The notes below the pieces were generated by a model. It ran no database searches. It worked only from the letters and a program-made list of their open reading frames with translations, and was not told where the DNA came from. A DNA stretch of 64,000 bases from Thecamonas trahens ATCC 50062 (taxonomy: Eukaryota; Apusozoa; Apusomonadida; Apusomonadidae), in assembly GCF_000142905.1 (NCBI RefSeq), contig NW_013657660.1, forward strand, positions 394,881 through 458,880, in the 5' to 3' direction. The translations under genes were made by a program, and so were the position numbers. Each line of letters opens with the position of its first letter. The first letter of the stretch is position 1. Shown piece by piece: positions 1-9,329 of the stretch.

Positions 1-1
1 C

Positions 2-440
2 AACAACGCCGGCGGTGGTGGTGGCTTCAAGATGGGCGGCAACAACAACGCTGGCGGCGGTGGTTTCAAGATGGGCGGCAACAACAATGCTGGCGGTGGT
101 GGCGGCTTCAAGATGGGCGGCAACAACAATGCTGGCGGTGGTGGCGGCTTCAAGATGGGCGGCAACAACAACGCCGGCGGCGGTGGTGGCTTCAAGATGG
201 GCGGCAACAACAACGCTGGCGGCGGTGGCTTCAAGATGGGCGGCAACAACAATGCTGGTGGTGGTGGTGGCTTCAAGATGGGCGGCGGCAACGCTGGCGG
301 CGGCGGTGGCTTCAAAATGGGCGGCGGCAACACTGGCAACAACAACGCTGGTGGCGGCGGCGGCTTCAAGATGGGCGGCGGTAACTCTGGCAACAACAAC
401 GCTGGTGGCGGTGGCGGCTTCAAGATGGGTGGCGGCGGCA
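2..440 (+). repeat. In-frame Gly/Asn/Phe-Lys-Met repeat array
   Basis: Tandem coding repeats of about 39-51 bp encode GGNNNAGGGGGFKMGG variants. Some units lack NNN or carry a TGNNN/SGNNN insertion. The array continues past the left window edge. It is the putative FG-like domain of the Nup98-type protein. Confidence 0.9.
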
Positions 441-1789
441 ACGGATCTGGTGGTGTGTTCAACAGCCAAAACCAGGTCGCTCAGGTCCAGGCGCAGGCGC
501 AGGCGCAGATGACCAAGCTCCAGGCACAGCAAAACCAGAACGCACAGGGCCAGAACGCGCAAGGCCAGGGCCAAGGCCAGGATGGCGGAGAGCAAAAGCC
601 GGCCGAGGGGCTCGGAGAGGCACGGTCGGCGTACGGACCCGACGTGTTCTCGGTTATCCAGTCGCTGCCGGCGCTGCCTGCCGCGCAGCCCAAGACACCG
701 GTGGCGCACCGGCACCGCAAGACGCCGCGGTCGGCAGCGCGGATTCGTCCGCGCGGATACGCGCCGCCGGCCCAGACATCGGCGCCAGTCCCGCTGCGGA
801 CGCCACGGTCAGCGCGGACCCGGGCATCGCAGCTGGAAATCAGCAACTTGCAGGCGGTGCAGACGCCGATGGGCGGAGTCTCGGGAGCCAGCCGTGACGG
901 CGGCGAGGAGTTCTCGATGTTCGACATGTTTGTCTCGCGAGCGCTGGTTGACGAGGAGCGGCGGTCGCGGCGGAGTGCGCGGTCGTCAGCAGCATCGTCG
1001 GCAGCCACGTCGGGCAGAACAACGCCAGCTGTTGCGCACCACCACGAGCTGGCCGACGTCGCGGTGGTTGTCACGCCGCAGCTCGACAGGCTGCGGATCT
1101 CGGGAGAGATGGAGGTTGCGCCGTCTCCAGCCGCAGAGAAGCGCCAGCCGCTGCAAACGCTGTCGTCGAACCCAAGCCAGGCGGGCAGCAGCGGCAACAA
1201 GGCCGGCAGCAGCGCGGCGCAGGCGCGCAAGGCCGACGGCTCGGTCCTCACCAACCTCGTCTCGTCGGTCTCGTCGCTGTTTGGCGCCACGGGCGGCTCG
1301 CCACACGGCAGTTCCACAGTGCCGCGGCTCTCTAAGCCCGGCTACTTTACCGAGCCGTCGATGGCAGAGCTCGCGCGCATGACCGAGGACCAGCTGCGGG
1401 CGGTGCCGAACTTTGTCATCGGCTGCAAGGGTCTCGGCTCGATCCGGTTCGCCGGCACCACCGACGTCGTTGGCCTCGACCTCGACTCGCTCGTCGAGTT
1501 TGAAAACTCTGCTGTCACCGTGTACCCGGACGGCGTAGTCAAGCACCAGCACGGCGAGAAGCTCAACAAGCCCGCCGAGGTTCGGCTCCACTCATACCCC
1601 AAGTCCAAGGCCAAGTCGCGGAGCAAGAGCCGGACGAGCGCAGGCGTGTCCAGCAAGCGCATTGCCAAGCATCGCGAGCGGCTCCGCAAGGCCACTGAGC
1701 GCGCCGGTGCCGAGTTTATCTCCTATGACGCTGATGACCGCAAGCCCGAGGGGCTCTGGGTCTTCCGCGTCGACAGCTTTGACTCGTAA
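2..1789 (+). CDS. NUP98: Nup98-type nucleoporin, 5'-partial
   Basis: The reading frame is open from the window edge, so the start lies upstream. The N-terminal part is about eleven copies of a 13-17-residue Gly/Asn repeat carrying GGGFKMGG, then a Gln/Ala-rich stretch and a long basic, disordered middle. The last ~150 codons (about 1340-1789) match the Nup98 autoproteolytic domain: YFTEPSMAEL, then NFVIGCKGLGSIRFAG, TVYPDG, LNKPAEVRL, RERLRKATERAGAEFISY and a final WVFRVDSF. In Nup98 this domain binds Nup96/Nup88 at the nuclear pore, and the FG repeats form the permeability barrier. Two oddities are visible. Canonical GLFG repeats are replaced by GFKMG, and the HF/S cleavage triad is absent (the protein ends VDSFDS). 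No Nup96 is fused downstream. The C-terminal domain call is strong; the barrier role of the GFKMG repeats is inference. Confidence 0.88.
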   Translation, partial: NNAGGGGGFKMGGNNNAGGGGFKMGGNNNAGGGGGFKMGGNNNAGGGGGFKMGGNNNAGGGGGFKMGGNNNAGGGGFKMGGNNNAGGGGGFKMGGGNAGGGGGFKMGGGNTGNNNAGGGGGFKMGGGNSGNNNAGGGGGFKMGGGGNGSGGVFNSQNQVAQVQAQAQAQMTKLQAQQNQNAQGQNAQGQGQGQDGGEQKPAEGLGEARSAYGPDVFSVIQSLPALPAAQPKTPVAHRHRKTPRSAARIRPRGYAPPAQTSAPVPLRTPRSARTRASQLEISNLQAVQTPMGGVSGASRDGGEEFSMFDMFVSRALVDEERRSRRSARSSAASSAATSGRTTPAVAHHHELADVAVVVTPQLDRLRISGEMEVAPSPAAEKRQPLQTLSSNPSQAGSSGNKAGSSAAQARKADGSVLTNLVSSVSSLFGATGGSPHGSSTVPRLSKPGYFTEPSMAELARMTEDQLRAVPNFVIGCKGLGSIRFAGTTDVVGLDLDSLVEFENSAVTVYPDGVVKHQHGEKLNKPAEVRLHSYPKSKAKSRSKSRTSAGVSSKRIAKHRERLRKATERAGAEFISYDADDRKPEGLWVFRVDSFDS

Positions 1790-1845
1790 ACTACAAACGA
1801 ACAAAGCGGGCGATGGATGAGGGCCGAGCCGGCAAAGCTCAACGT

Positions 1846-3855
1846 TTAAGACTCCCCACTCAGAGAGGTGGCCTCCGACGAGAGCTCGCCGTCGTCGCGC
1901 GAGAGCCGAGAAACCCGCGACATTTGCGAGTCGTCGTCGGAGCCCGAGACAGAGGTTGGCGCACCAGCGCACACAACCTCATCATCATAGTCATAGTCGG
2001 ACGACTCTGAGTTGACGCCGGCCTCCACCCGAGCCTTGTACTGCGAGTGGAGATCAGCCATCGAGACAAAGGTAGAAATGGCGCCCACCTGCGAGGCGGC
2101 AAGCCTGCGGAGGTGGGCAATGACCCTGTCTTCAGAGGCGATGGCAGCCTCGAGTGTGTCAACACGCGCAGTAGCGTCGGCGATGGCAGAGGTTTCAGCG
2201 TGGAGAACGGCCTGAAGGCGGGCAACCTCCTTGCGCAACAGCTTCTGCACAAACTTGGGATCTGACGCCGGCGCTGTGCCGGCAAAGACCGAAGGCCGCA
2301 AGTCCTTGAACCGCCCGATGGCCTTGGAGAGCGCGGTCGAGCCGTCAGATTCTCCACAAGTCTCGCCGAGCCGCTTTCGCTGGCGCGTTGCCTCGGCCGA
2401 AGCCTGGAGCTTAGCTGAGATCCGGCGCATGATCTTGCCGGCAACCACCCGCTCGTTGCGGGTCGACTCGTGCGAGGCGACTACGTGCGAGGCCGAGAGG
2501 AGCCAGAGCCTCTGCTTTGGCCCGACCTTGAGGAACAGGTTCATCGAGTGGATGTGGTGGTGACGGACCGAGAAGACGCGGACATGGTTGGCAATGTCAA
2601 AGGCGAGCTTGTGAACTTTGTCGCGGAGGAACTCGTCCGACTCTCGGAGCGCCCACGGGACAGCGACAGACGGTGGGTTGCGGCCCTCGAAAACCTGCAG
2701 CCTGGTTGCGAGATCGACGTTGTCATCTTCAAACGCGTGGACGTTGCGGCGGCGCTCGAGGGTGGTGTCGAGGCCGGCGTAGGCGACTTTGATGGTCTCG
2801 TTGTGCACGCCGTGCGGATCGACAAACCGCTGCAGCACCATGTACTGGGTCATGGCCGACTCTTCAAAGGCCTCGTCAAACGACTCGGCGGTGAGGTACT
2901 TGACCGACATAAACGACTCGTCGCCGCCAACGTTGTGCCGGACCTTGGTGAGGGTGGCGAGCACAGGCCCGCGCCGGTACGAGGTCTCTCGCATGAGCGC
3001 CGCCCGCACAGTTGAGAGTCGGAGTCGGTCCTGCCGCTTCTTGAGAATGCGCCCGTCCTTGGACATGAAGAGCCACTCGGCGGGCGCGCCGTCGATAAAC
3101 AGCACCGTGTCTGGAATGAGGACGCCAGGGCACGACTCGAGATCGTCGTTCTTGAGATAGACGTAGTGCAGAAAGTTGGGCACCATTCGCTGCGTCTCCA
3201 TCCCGGCCAGCGAGTGGTACTCGACGTCGATGCAGGCAAAAGCCGAGTTGAGGGCGGTTGTCGACCCGCCACGCCCAAACTGGCCGCGGATCCGCGACTC
3301 AAAGGCGAGCGTCGTCTCGGACCTGCGCGAGATCAGCCCCTCGCCAGGCCTCGCCACATCGGCTGCTGTCTTGCGCTTTCGCCGCCGCCGCCGCCGCTGC
3401 CGTCCGCTACTTAAGCCACGGGCCGGCACGCCGTCGCGCCCGCCACCGTCGTCGTCGTCATCGGACCAAAGCGCGGAGCCCTGGCGGACCATCAGATAGT
3501 CGATCTGGCCAACCGAGCAGTTGAGCGCGTTTGGCGGCTGCAACCGCATGCCGCCGCCGTCGGCCGAGTACGCTGAGTCGTAGCCCGAGTACGCGTACGA
3601 GTACGAGTCGTTCGACCCATCGCCGGGCGCTGGCGTGAACGACACATGCCGCACCCTATCACGAGCCGTGTCTGTGATCCGCCGCATCGAGGCGTCTGAC
3701 GAGCCCGAGCCCGAGCCTGAGCCTGAGCCCATACCTCCAGCCTCTGTCTCGAGTGTCATCCGTGACCCACGCTGCGAGAGTGAGCGAGTCCGCGGCGAAC
3801 GGACAGCTGCCGAGCGTGGCCTCCGCGAGACCGGGCGCAGCCGCCGAGGAACCAT
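1846..3855 (-). CDS. Conserved-looking protein of unknown function
   Basis: 669 codons from 3855; a second ATG at 3759 (MTLETEAGG) is an equally good start. The N-terminus is Ser/Gly/Asp-rich with a (GS)n stretch and a poly-basic segment. The centre, roughly residues 205-455, is a folded-looking domain with blocks such as MVPNFLHYVYLKNDDLESCP, ILKKRQDRLRLSTVRAALMR, YMVLQRFVDPHGVHNETIK and VFSVRHHHIHSMNLFLKV. The last third has a coiled coil (about 545-600) and an acidic Ser-rich tail. I have an impression of similar proteins in other flagellates but cannot name the family, so no function is assigned. A pure (CT)n tract on the coding strand lies 40 nt upstream of the 3855 ATG. Confidence 0.75.
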   Translation of the reverse strand: MVPRRLRPVSRRPRSAAVRSPRTRSLSQRGSRMTLETEAGGMGSGSGSGSGSSDASMRRITDTARDRVRHVSFTPAPGDGSNDSYSYAYSGYDSAYSADGGGMRLQPPNALNCSVGQIDYLMVRQGSALWSDDDDDGGGRDGVPARGLSSGRQRRRRRRKRKTAADVARPGEGLISRRSETTLAFESRIRGQFGRGGSTTALNSAFACIDVEYHSLAGMETQRMVPNFLHYVYLKNDDLESCPGVLIPDTVLFIDGAPAEWLFMSKDGRILKKRQDRLRLSTVRAALMRETSYRRGPVLATLTKVRHNVGGDESFMSVKYLTAESFDEAFEESAMTQYMVLQRFVDPHGVHNETIKVAYAGLDTTLERRRNVHAFEDDNVDLATRLQVFEGRNPPSVAVPWALRESDEFLRDKVHKLAFDIANHVRVFSVRHHHIHSMNLFLKVGPKQRLWLLSASHVVASHESTRNERVVAGKIMRRISAKLQASAEATRQRKRLGETCGESDGSTALSKAIGRFKDLRPSVFAGTAPASDPKFVQKLLRKEVARLQAVLHAETSAIADATARVDTLEAAIASEDRVIAHLRRLAASQVGAISTFVSMADLHSQYKARVEAGVNSESSDYDYDDEVVCAGAPTSVSGSDDDSQMSRVSRLSRDDGELSSEATSLSGES

Positions 3856-3892
3856 GGCGAGCAGAGGAGGGCAAGGGGGGGGAGGGGGGGAG

Positions 3893-3894
<2 letters not shown>

Positions 3895-3922
<28 letters not shown>
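3895..3922. repeat. (GA)n microsatellite upstream of a start codon
   Basis: About 14 GA units, preceded on the + strand by short poly-G tracts. On the coding strand of the minus-strand gene starting at 3855 it reads (CT)n followed by C-rich sequence directly before the ATG. It resembles pyrimidine tracts upstream of several other genes in this window. Confidence 0.85.
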
Positions 3923-3927
<5 letters not shown>

Positions 3928-3939
3928 CGAGAGGAGGCG

Positions 3940-4548
3940 TCAGACCAGCGAGTGGCTGCTTGCAGTTAGCCGCCGCTGTCGAGACAAGTGCGAAGTTTGG
4001 TCGTGGTTGGCCCTCGACCTCACACGGTGGTGACACGACCGTTGGCCGGCAGCCCGAGCGGCAGCCGCGGCTCGGCGCGACTGGCGGGCTCCGGGGCGGA
4101 TGACTCGAGGGATGGGTCGACGAGGCGAAGAGGAAGCGTTGTTGGTGGATGGGTGGCTCGCCCGAGCATGGGCAGACGGTGGAGCGGCCGAGAGGTCGGC
4201 GTGGAGCGCGTCGATGTCGCCAAGGAAGCGCAGCGTGGCGCTGTCCGACTCGCTCCGGCAAGGGAGTGGCGAGCCTGTCGAGGCGGACGAGCGCAGGGCT
4301 GGGAACGGGCGCGGGACGCGACGTACCTGGCGGGAAAGCCGCCGGTGGAGGACAGCCGAGTGCAACTCAGCGGCGAGAAGGTCGTGGACCTCTTTGCGCA
4401 TGGCAGCATCGAGGTCCTTGACCATCCGCTTCGCCCGTCGTGCCCGCTTTCGCTCGGTCTCGAGCTTGTTGGTCAGCTCGCACAACACGCCGCGATCGCG
4501 CGCAAAGTCCACAGGCCGAGGCCATGAGAAAGTTGCCTCCATACGCAT
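3940..4548 (-). CDS. Small basic protein, unknown; may contain one intron
   Basis: The start at 4548 (MRMEATFSW) gives about 203 residues. Residues 1-73 look like a charged amphipathic helix (TNKLETERKRARRAKRMVKD, then DLLAAELHSAVL). After the CAG codon at 4327-4329 there is a strong donor, CAG/GTACGT, with the same hexamer as the DP gene intron. A phase-0, 78-nt intron from 4326 to 4249 would rejoin the frame at SDSATLRFLGDIDALHADL, which also looks coding. Read-through is open too, so splicing is unproven. The C-terminal ~80 residues are low complexity and the true 3' end is uncertain. No family recognised. Confidence 0.45.
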   Translation of the reverse strand: MRMEATFSWPRPVDFARDRGVLCELTNKLETERKRARRAKRMVKDLDAAMRKEVHDLLAAELHSAVLHRRLSRQVRRVPRPFPALRSSASTGSPLPCRSESDSATLRFLGDIDALHADLSAAPPSAHARASHPSTNNASSSPRRPIPRVIRPGARQSRRAAAAARAAGQRSCHHRVRSRANHDQTSHLSRQRRLTASSHSLV

Positions 4549-4746
4549 CGGCGGATGATAGACAAGTAGCTGAAGGAGTATGGGGTTAGAGAAACAACAA
4601 TAGCTGTGTGGCGTCGAGTGTTGTGGCGCAAAGAGGAAGAGATCGGGGCAGGAGTCCCGAGTGGGGGGTTTAGGAGCGGGGCGGGAAGCGGGGAGGCAAA
4701 GCAATGCTGCGTATAAATTAGTGTATTCTCCTCTTCACCTTCAACA

Positions 4747-4820
4747 GCCTCCATAGCTCAGTTCGGTAGAGCGACAGACTCTTAATCTGTCGGCCGTGGG
4801 TTCGAGCCCCACTGGGGGCT
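4747..4820 (+). tRNA. tRNA-Lys (anticodon CUU), copy 1
   Basis: A complete 74-nt cloverleaf. The acceptor GCCTCCA pairs with TGGGGGC (one U-G pair). The D stem is GCTC/GAGC, the anticodon stem ACAGA/TCTGT with loop CTCTTAA (anticodon CTT), and the T arm GTGGG-TTCGAGC-CCCAC. The discriminator base 73 is T. There is no intron and no encoded CCA. An identical sequence occurs twice more on the minus strand. Confidence 0.97.
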
Positions 4821-4822
4821 GA

Positions 4823-4830
4823 TTTTTTTT
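4823..4830 (+). terminator. RNA polymerase III T-tract for tRNA-Lys copy 1
   Basis: A run of eight T begins 3 nt after the mature tRNA end, as expected for pol III termination. Confidence 0.85.
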
Positions 4831-5408
4831 GCCTCCCCGTCGACCCTCCTCCCAGCTTCATCACAATAGTCCGCTACCTTCCAGCGAGAGCGATAGCTGG
4901 CACAGTCTAGATGCAGTAGCAGCCAGTTGTGCAATGCGCAGGTATAAGTACGGGTGATCATGGGGTGAGAGGTTGATTACTCGCCGCAAGGTGCGCCCGA
5001 GATGGACGGAAAGCGGAGCAGCAGCCGGCGAGCCCAAGCCTCGCGGGCGAACCAAGGCACGGGGAGGAAGGAGGATGCCAAGGGAGGTGACACCTCACGT
5101 GGTGAAGCAGGACGGGTACCCGCGAGTTCACAGGGTAAGCACGGGAACATTAACGAAGAGGAGGAGGGGCCAGAGGGTGGGTGGTATGGTGGAAAGCAGT
5201 GGGGGGGGGGAGGGGGGCTGGCTTGGCGCGCGCGCCAGACGGCGTGTGGGGCTGGCGGGCGGGCGGGGGAAAAATGGGCGCGGAGAGCACGGTGGGCATG
5301 GGGAAGGACGAGGAACGGGGAGGGGGTACAGGGGGTGCGCAGGGGAGGCGAGAGCGAGGGAGAAGCTCACACCGGTACTGGGCACGTGTGGGCGACAGAG
5401 GCAGGAGG
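4831..5408. other. Intergenic region, DP promoter/5' UTR side
   Basis: No convincing gene is visible; short open frames here are low-complexity Gly/Arg or Pro/Ser stretches. It holds a G10 tract (5201-5210) and a GC palindrome TTGGCGCGCGCGCC (5223-5236) that partly resembles an E2F/DP site. Because the next gene encodes DP, autoregulation is conceivable but untested. Confidence 0.4.
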
Positions 5409-6875
5409 ATGGACAGTGGAGCTGATGCGCTGCTCCAGACGGAGATGTTGGACCTTATTGCCGACTCGGGACTCGCCGAGCTGGCCAAGGACTCGGGCCT
5501 AGTCTCGGCCTCGGGCATGCTCAATACGCCCGGCTCCAGCCGTGGTCAATCGACTCAAGCACAGGATCCGCCCGCTTCTCGTACGTGATGCTGCCACCAG
5601 AGTGCCCCCCTTCCCCCCCCCCCCCCCTCCCTTCCCCCCTCCCCCTCCCCTTCCGCCGAGTGTGACTCACCTCCATCGTACTTGTGTATGGGCGCGGGTG
5701 ATGGAACCATCAGTCGATCATATCAATCTGCCGATGCTGCCGCCGCTGGGCGGACTGCCGGGCTCGCCGCTTGTTGGCAGCGGGAAGAAGCGTGGGCGCG
5801 AGGGTGAGGATGAAGTGAGAGTCGGGCGGGGCTCACTGGAGGAGGTGGCAACGGCAGCGCTGGTGGCAAGCTCGCGGCGGGCGTCTGTGGCATCGACACC
5901 GACGCCTCGGCGGCGGAAGCGATCCTCATCCAAGGCGCCCGGCTCAACGGCCAAGAACGCCGGGCTGCGGCACTTTTCGATGCGTGTGTGCCAAAAGGTG
6001 CGGCAGAAGGGCCAGACGACGTACGACGAGGTGGCGACCGAGCTGGTCAACGAAATTGTGGCGGCCGAGGCGGCCGAGGGCAAGACCAACTCGAACCAGA
6101 AGAACATCCGGCGGCGGGTGTATGATGCGCTCAACGTGTTGATGGCGATGGACATCATCTCGCGCGAGAAAAAGGTCATCTCGTGGCTTGGTCTCCCGTC
6201 GAGCGAAGTCGGCGAGTGCGACCAGGTCCGCAAGCGCATTGCAGCGAGGACGGCGTCGATTGCCCAGAAGAAGCACCATCTGCAAGAGCTGTTGACCCAG
6301 GTGGTGACGCTTAACAACCTTGTCGAGCGCAACACCAATCGGCGGCGCAAGCTGCAGCGCAATCTTGCGGGCAACGCCGTGGCGTCCAGCATCCGGTCTG
6401 GAGGGCGGTCGACGGTTGCGCTCGACATGGGTCCCCTCTTCGCGTCGTCCCCGAACGAGTCACCGGTCTCGTCGCCACGGCGGTCGTCGCGGAGACGAGC
6501 GTCGTCGCCGGTGGCGGAGGAGCCGGTGGCGGAGAAGGGGGGGTGGCGGTGGTTGAGGACGCAGCGTCGCTTGTTGACGAGCTCGACGCCGGCTTTACGG
6601 CCGAAGACGATGCCGAGCAGAACCGGCTCTACCTCCCGTTCATTGTCGTCAACACACCACGTGACACGGTGATTGACTGCGAGATGGCGGTTGACCGCTC
6701 AGACTTTTTCTTCAACTTTTCCCAGCCATTTGAAATCCACGATGACAACGAGATTCTCAAGCGCATGGGCCTGCAGTTTCTCACCTCTCAAGTCCGCGAC
6801 ACGTACATTCCCAAGGAGCTGCAGAACTTTCTGCCGGCTTCGCTGGTAGTTGCCGATCCCGCACCGTCCGAGTGA
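5409..6875 (+). CDS. Transcription factor DP (E2F dimerisation partner); two exons, one apparent frameshift
   Basis: DP pairs with E2F to control S-phase genes. Exon 1 is 5409-5580 (MDSGADALLQ...) and exon 2 starts at 5714. The 133-nt intron is GTACGT...ATCAG, and the split codon C|TC joins in frame. The DNA-binding domain (5950-6210) includes FSMRVCQKVRQKG, NIRRRVYDALNVLMAMDIIS and WLGLP, the DP form of the RRxYD helix. A leucine-rich dimerisation helix follows (HHLQELLTQVVTLNNLVERN). The DP C-terminal domain is at 6600-6830 (LPFIVVNT, VIDCEMAVDRSDFFFNF, FEIHDDNEILKRMG). Between them, at the G7 run 6537-6543, the frame moves by one base; one extra G restores a 444-residue protein. A short second intron is an alternative. 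Identification as DP rather than E2F rests on the NVLMAM and C-terminal motifs. Confidence 0.9.
5581..5713 (+). other. Predicted spliceosomal intron in the DP gene
   Basis: The donor is TCTC/GTACGT and the acceptor ends ACCATCAG/TCGATC. It contains a C15 tract (5613-5627), more C-rich sequence, and a GTGACTCAC element that could be a branch site. Phase 1 is consistent on both sides. The exon 2 side otherwise lacks a good N-terminus. Confidence 0.75.
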
Positions 6876-6926
6876 TCGCTTGGAGCGTCGACAACGTGCG
6901 GCTATTAACATCATCATCGGAAACAG

Positions 6927-9062
6927 CTACATCGAGTCCGAGTCTGACAGCGCAAATGACATGTTGCCTGCTGCCGCCGGAGCCGGCTCTGTAGCCGGCG
7001 CTCCGTCGGGCTCAGAGTCTGAGTCGGAAAGCACGTAGCCGGACTCGCCCCCGGTAGTCGGCGCTCTGGTCATCGGCGCTCCACCATCATCCGAGTCTGA
7101 CTCGGAGAGCACATAGCCCGAGGCGCTGGAAGGTGGCGCAGGCTTCTGTCGCGGCGTCATCGGCGGCGACGGCGAGAGCGAGATGTCGAGGACCGACGGC
7201 GCCCGAGTCGACGGCGGCGAGAGCGGAGGCGACCGCGACCGCGACTGCGACAGCGACCGCGACCGGGTCATGCCACCCTGCTGCTCCGGCGACGAGCCTG
7301 CGACTGCCCGTGCGGCGTCCAGCTGGGCCTGCAGCGCGACAATGCAGGCCTCGAGCTGGCTGCGCTCAGCCTCGGCGCGCCCGGCACGCTGCTCGGCGAC
7401 GTCAAGACGGGCCCGGAGGCTCTGGATTTCAGAGGCCGGCGCTGGAGACGGGGCAGCAGCCTCAGCGGCCGCCGCCTTGGTCGCCTCGCACTCGGCCTTG
7501 AGCTTGCGGATTTGGCCGGACAGCTGGTTTCTTGTCCGCCGGAGCGCATCGCGGGCCTTCTTCTCGGCCGCTTTGCTTGCCGCTTGATGCTGGCTGAGCT
7601 TGGAAGTGAGGGCGTCATACTGCTTGCGCCCGGCTGCAAGCTTGTCTTTGAGCCGGCCAACAGCGGTCATCAAGTCGCGCTTGTCTTGCTTGAGGGTGAG
7701 GAGCGTCAGCGACTCTTGCGACGATTGGGCGGCGGCAAGGGCTTTGGCCAGATTACTGCTCTGGCGCTTTTCGCGGACAAGAGCAGCGCGGAGCTCGCGA
7801 ACCCTGGCACGAGCCTTTTTGTACTCTTCCTGTGCCCGCCACTTGATCCTCGTGTGCTCGCGAAGGAGCGAGCGCTGCCACTCATCAAGCGCAGCCGCGA
7901 GCTGGTCGTCGGTCTCGATCTGCCCGCCACAAGATGGGGCCCGTGCATGAGCAGCCTTCAGGAGTGCAACTGCCTCCTGCGGCTCGAGGCCTACTTGAGC
8001 CAGCCTACGGCGTGCCAGCTCGCGTGCCTTCATCACCATCAGCTCGCCGACCAGTTCGCGGTTGGCCGCCTCTTGCCGCTCTAGAAGCAACCGCGAGCGC
8101 GTGAGTTTGCGGGCGAGCTCAGATGGCGCGCTCCGCAGCTTGCTCCCACTCTTACCTCCATGTACGTTTTCCTCGTTGGCAACCATGGTGAGAATGCCAT
8201 CGCGAAGCTCATCGAGCACGTCATAAAGCTCTGCCAGCTCGTCGAGCGAAGCGTGAGACGACGACATCGACAGGTCGTGCGCAGCCGTAGTGCTGTGCTG
8301 TGGCTTGGAAGCAGGCGCAGCTAGAGGCTCCGGCTCAAGATCCTCGCTTTGCAGTGCCGTCGACGGTGTCATGAACACAAGATTGCGGGCGAGGGGAGCG
8401 CTTCCGTGGCTGCCATCGCTGGCAGGAGTGGCCGGAGGCAGCGACTCGTCAAGCGCGAGGCTGTCATCGACGGCCGACAAGGGCGAGAGGGTGACGTCGA
8501 GCGGAGACGTCAAAGCTGGCGGAGGAAGTGTGTCGTCAAGCACCAGCGAGTCATCGTCAGTGTCGTCTGCCGGTGGCAGCGTGTCGTCCATCGGCGGCAG
8601 TGTCTCGTCGAGCTCCGGCTGGAGGGAATCGTCGCCGGCATTGGGCTCGACGGAAATGAGCGGCGCAGAGACGGCTGCGACTGCGGCAGCCATAGAGTCG
8701 AAATCGAGCGAATGAGTGGGAACCGGCTCGGGCACGAGCGCAGGCGCGGGCGCATGTGTGAGAGCGGGTCGAGGTGCAGGCGCCGACGCGGGCGGAGGGG
8801 CGGATACAGGCGCAGGCGCTGGATCGAGCAGTGGTTGGGCGGGCGCCGGCGATGGCGGGACATGCGACGGCGGCTCAATGCCTGCCGAGCGCATGGCGTC
8901 GACGAGCGAAGGTGTTGGTGGGAGGGCGAGGTCAAAGTCGTCGAGGCCGGCACCGAGGCCGAAGCCGTCGACTTCGTCACCGCTGCGGGAGTCACCCGAG
9001 TCCGACGGCAGCGCAAAGAGCTCGCCCGTGTTGATAGTCTCCACAGACTCGCTGTCCGACAT
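6927..9062 (-). CDS. Coiled-coil protein with acidic, Pro-rich N-terminus; unknown function
   Basis: 711 residues from MSDSESVETINTGELF. Residues 1-250 are acidic and Pro/Ala-rich, with repeats of DDTLPP and DDSLxLDE. Residues 270-580 form a long, mostly continuous coiled coil (for example AELYDVLDELRDGILTM, then Lys/Arg/Glu/Gln heptads to LRARLDVAEQRAGRAEAERS). The C-terminus is Ser/Arg- and Pro-rich and carries two or three copies of a GYVLSDSDSE-type acidic motif (also SFALSDSDSM at the very end). The repeated SDSD ending could be a CK2 target or interaction motif (inference). No catalytic domain is visible. Cytoskeletal or scaffold roles are possible but not shown. Confidence 0.8.
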   Translation of the reverse strand: MSDSESVETINTGELFALPSDSGDSRSGDEVDGFGLGAGLDDFDLALPPTPSLVDAMRSAGIEPPSHVPPSPAPAQPLLDPAPAPVSAPPPASAPAPRPALTHAPAPALVPEPVPTHSLDFDSMAAAVAAVSAPLISVEPNAGDDSLQPELDETLPPMDDTLPPADDTDDDSLVLDDTLPPPALTSPLDVTLSPLSAVDDSLALDESLPPATPASDGSHGSAPLARNLVFMTPSTALQSEDLEPEPLAAPASKPQHSTTAAHDLSMSSSHASLDELAELYDVLDELRDGILTMVANEENVHGGKSGSKLRSAPSELARKLTRSRLLLERQEAANRELVGELMVMKARELARRRLAQVGLEPQEAVALLKAAHARAPSCGGQIETDDQLAAALDEWQRSLLREHTRIKWRAQEEYKKARARVRELRAALVREKRQSSNLAKALAAAQSSQESLTLLTLKQDKRDLMTAVGRLKDKLAAGRKQYDALTSKLSQHQAASKAAEKKARDALRRTRNQLSGQIRKLKAECEATKAAAAEAAAPSPAPASEIQSLRARLDVAEQRAGRAEAERSQLEACIVALQAQLDAARAVAGSSPEQQGGMTRSRSLSQSRSRSPPLSPPSTRAPSVLDISLSPSPPMTPRQKPAPPSSASGYVLSESDSDDGGAPMTRAPTTGGESGYVLSDSDSEPDGAPATEPAPAAAGNMSFALSDSDSM

Positions 9063-9219
9063 GGTGCGGGTGCGTGTCGGGTGGGCGCGTGGGCGGGGTG
9101 AGGTGGCTCTCGATCCAGCAAGTTGCCACGGGTGGTTGGCGCCAAATCAAGTGAAGCCATGCGGTGGCACCGGCGGTTTGCGTGGCAGGGGGGGAGGGGG
9201 GAGGGTCGCCTTTCATGCC

Positions 9220-9227
9220 AAAAAAAA
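9220..9227 (-). terminator. RNA polymerase III T-tract for tRNA-Lys copy 2
   Basis: A run of eight A on the + strand (T8 on the transcribed strand), 12 nt beyond the 3' end of the tRNA at 9240-9313. Confidence 0.75.
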
Positions 9228-9239
9228 GATCAAATCATC

Positions 9240-9313
9240 AGCCCCCAGTGGGGCTCGAACCCACGGCCGACAGATTAAGAGTCTGTCGCTCTACCGAACT
9301 GAGCTATGGAGGC
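9240..9313 (-). tRNA. tRNA-Lys (anticodon CUU), copy 2
   Basis: Reverse complement of the 74-nt tRNA-Lys at 4747-4820, identical through the whole mature sequence including the T discriminator. It is separated from copy 3 by only 26 nt. Confidence 0.96.
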
Positions 9314-9329
9314 AATTAATGATGATTTG

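Noticed and set aside
481-1317. 278-codon frame antisense to the Nup98-type gene
   Set aside because: Cys/Ser/Ala-rich translation with no domain; a shadow of strong GC3 bias in the real gene.
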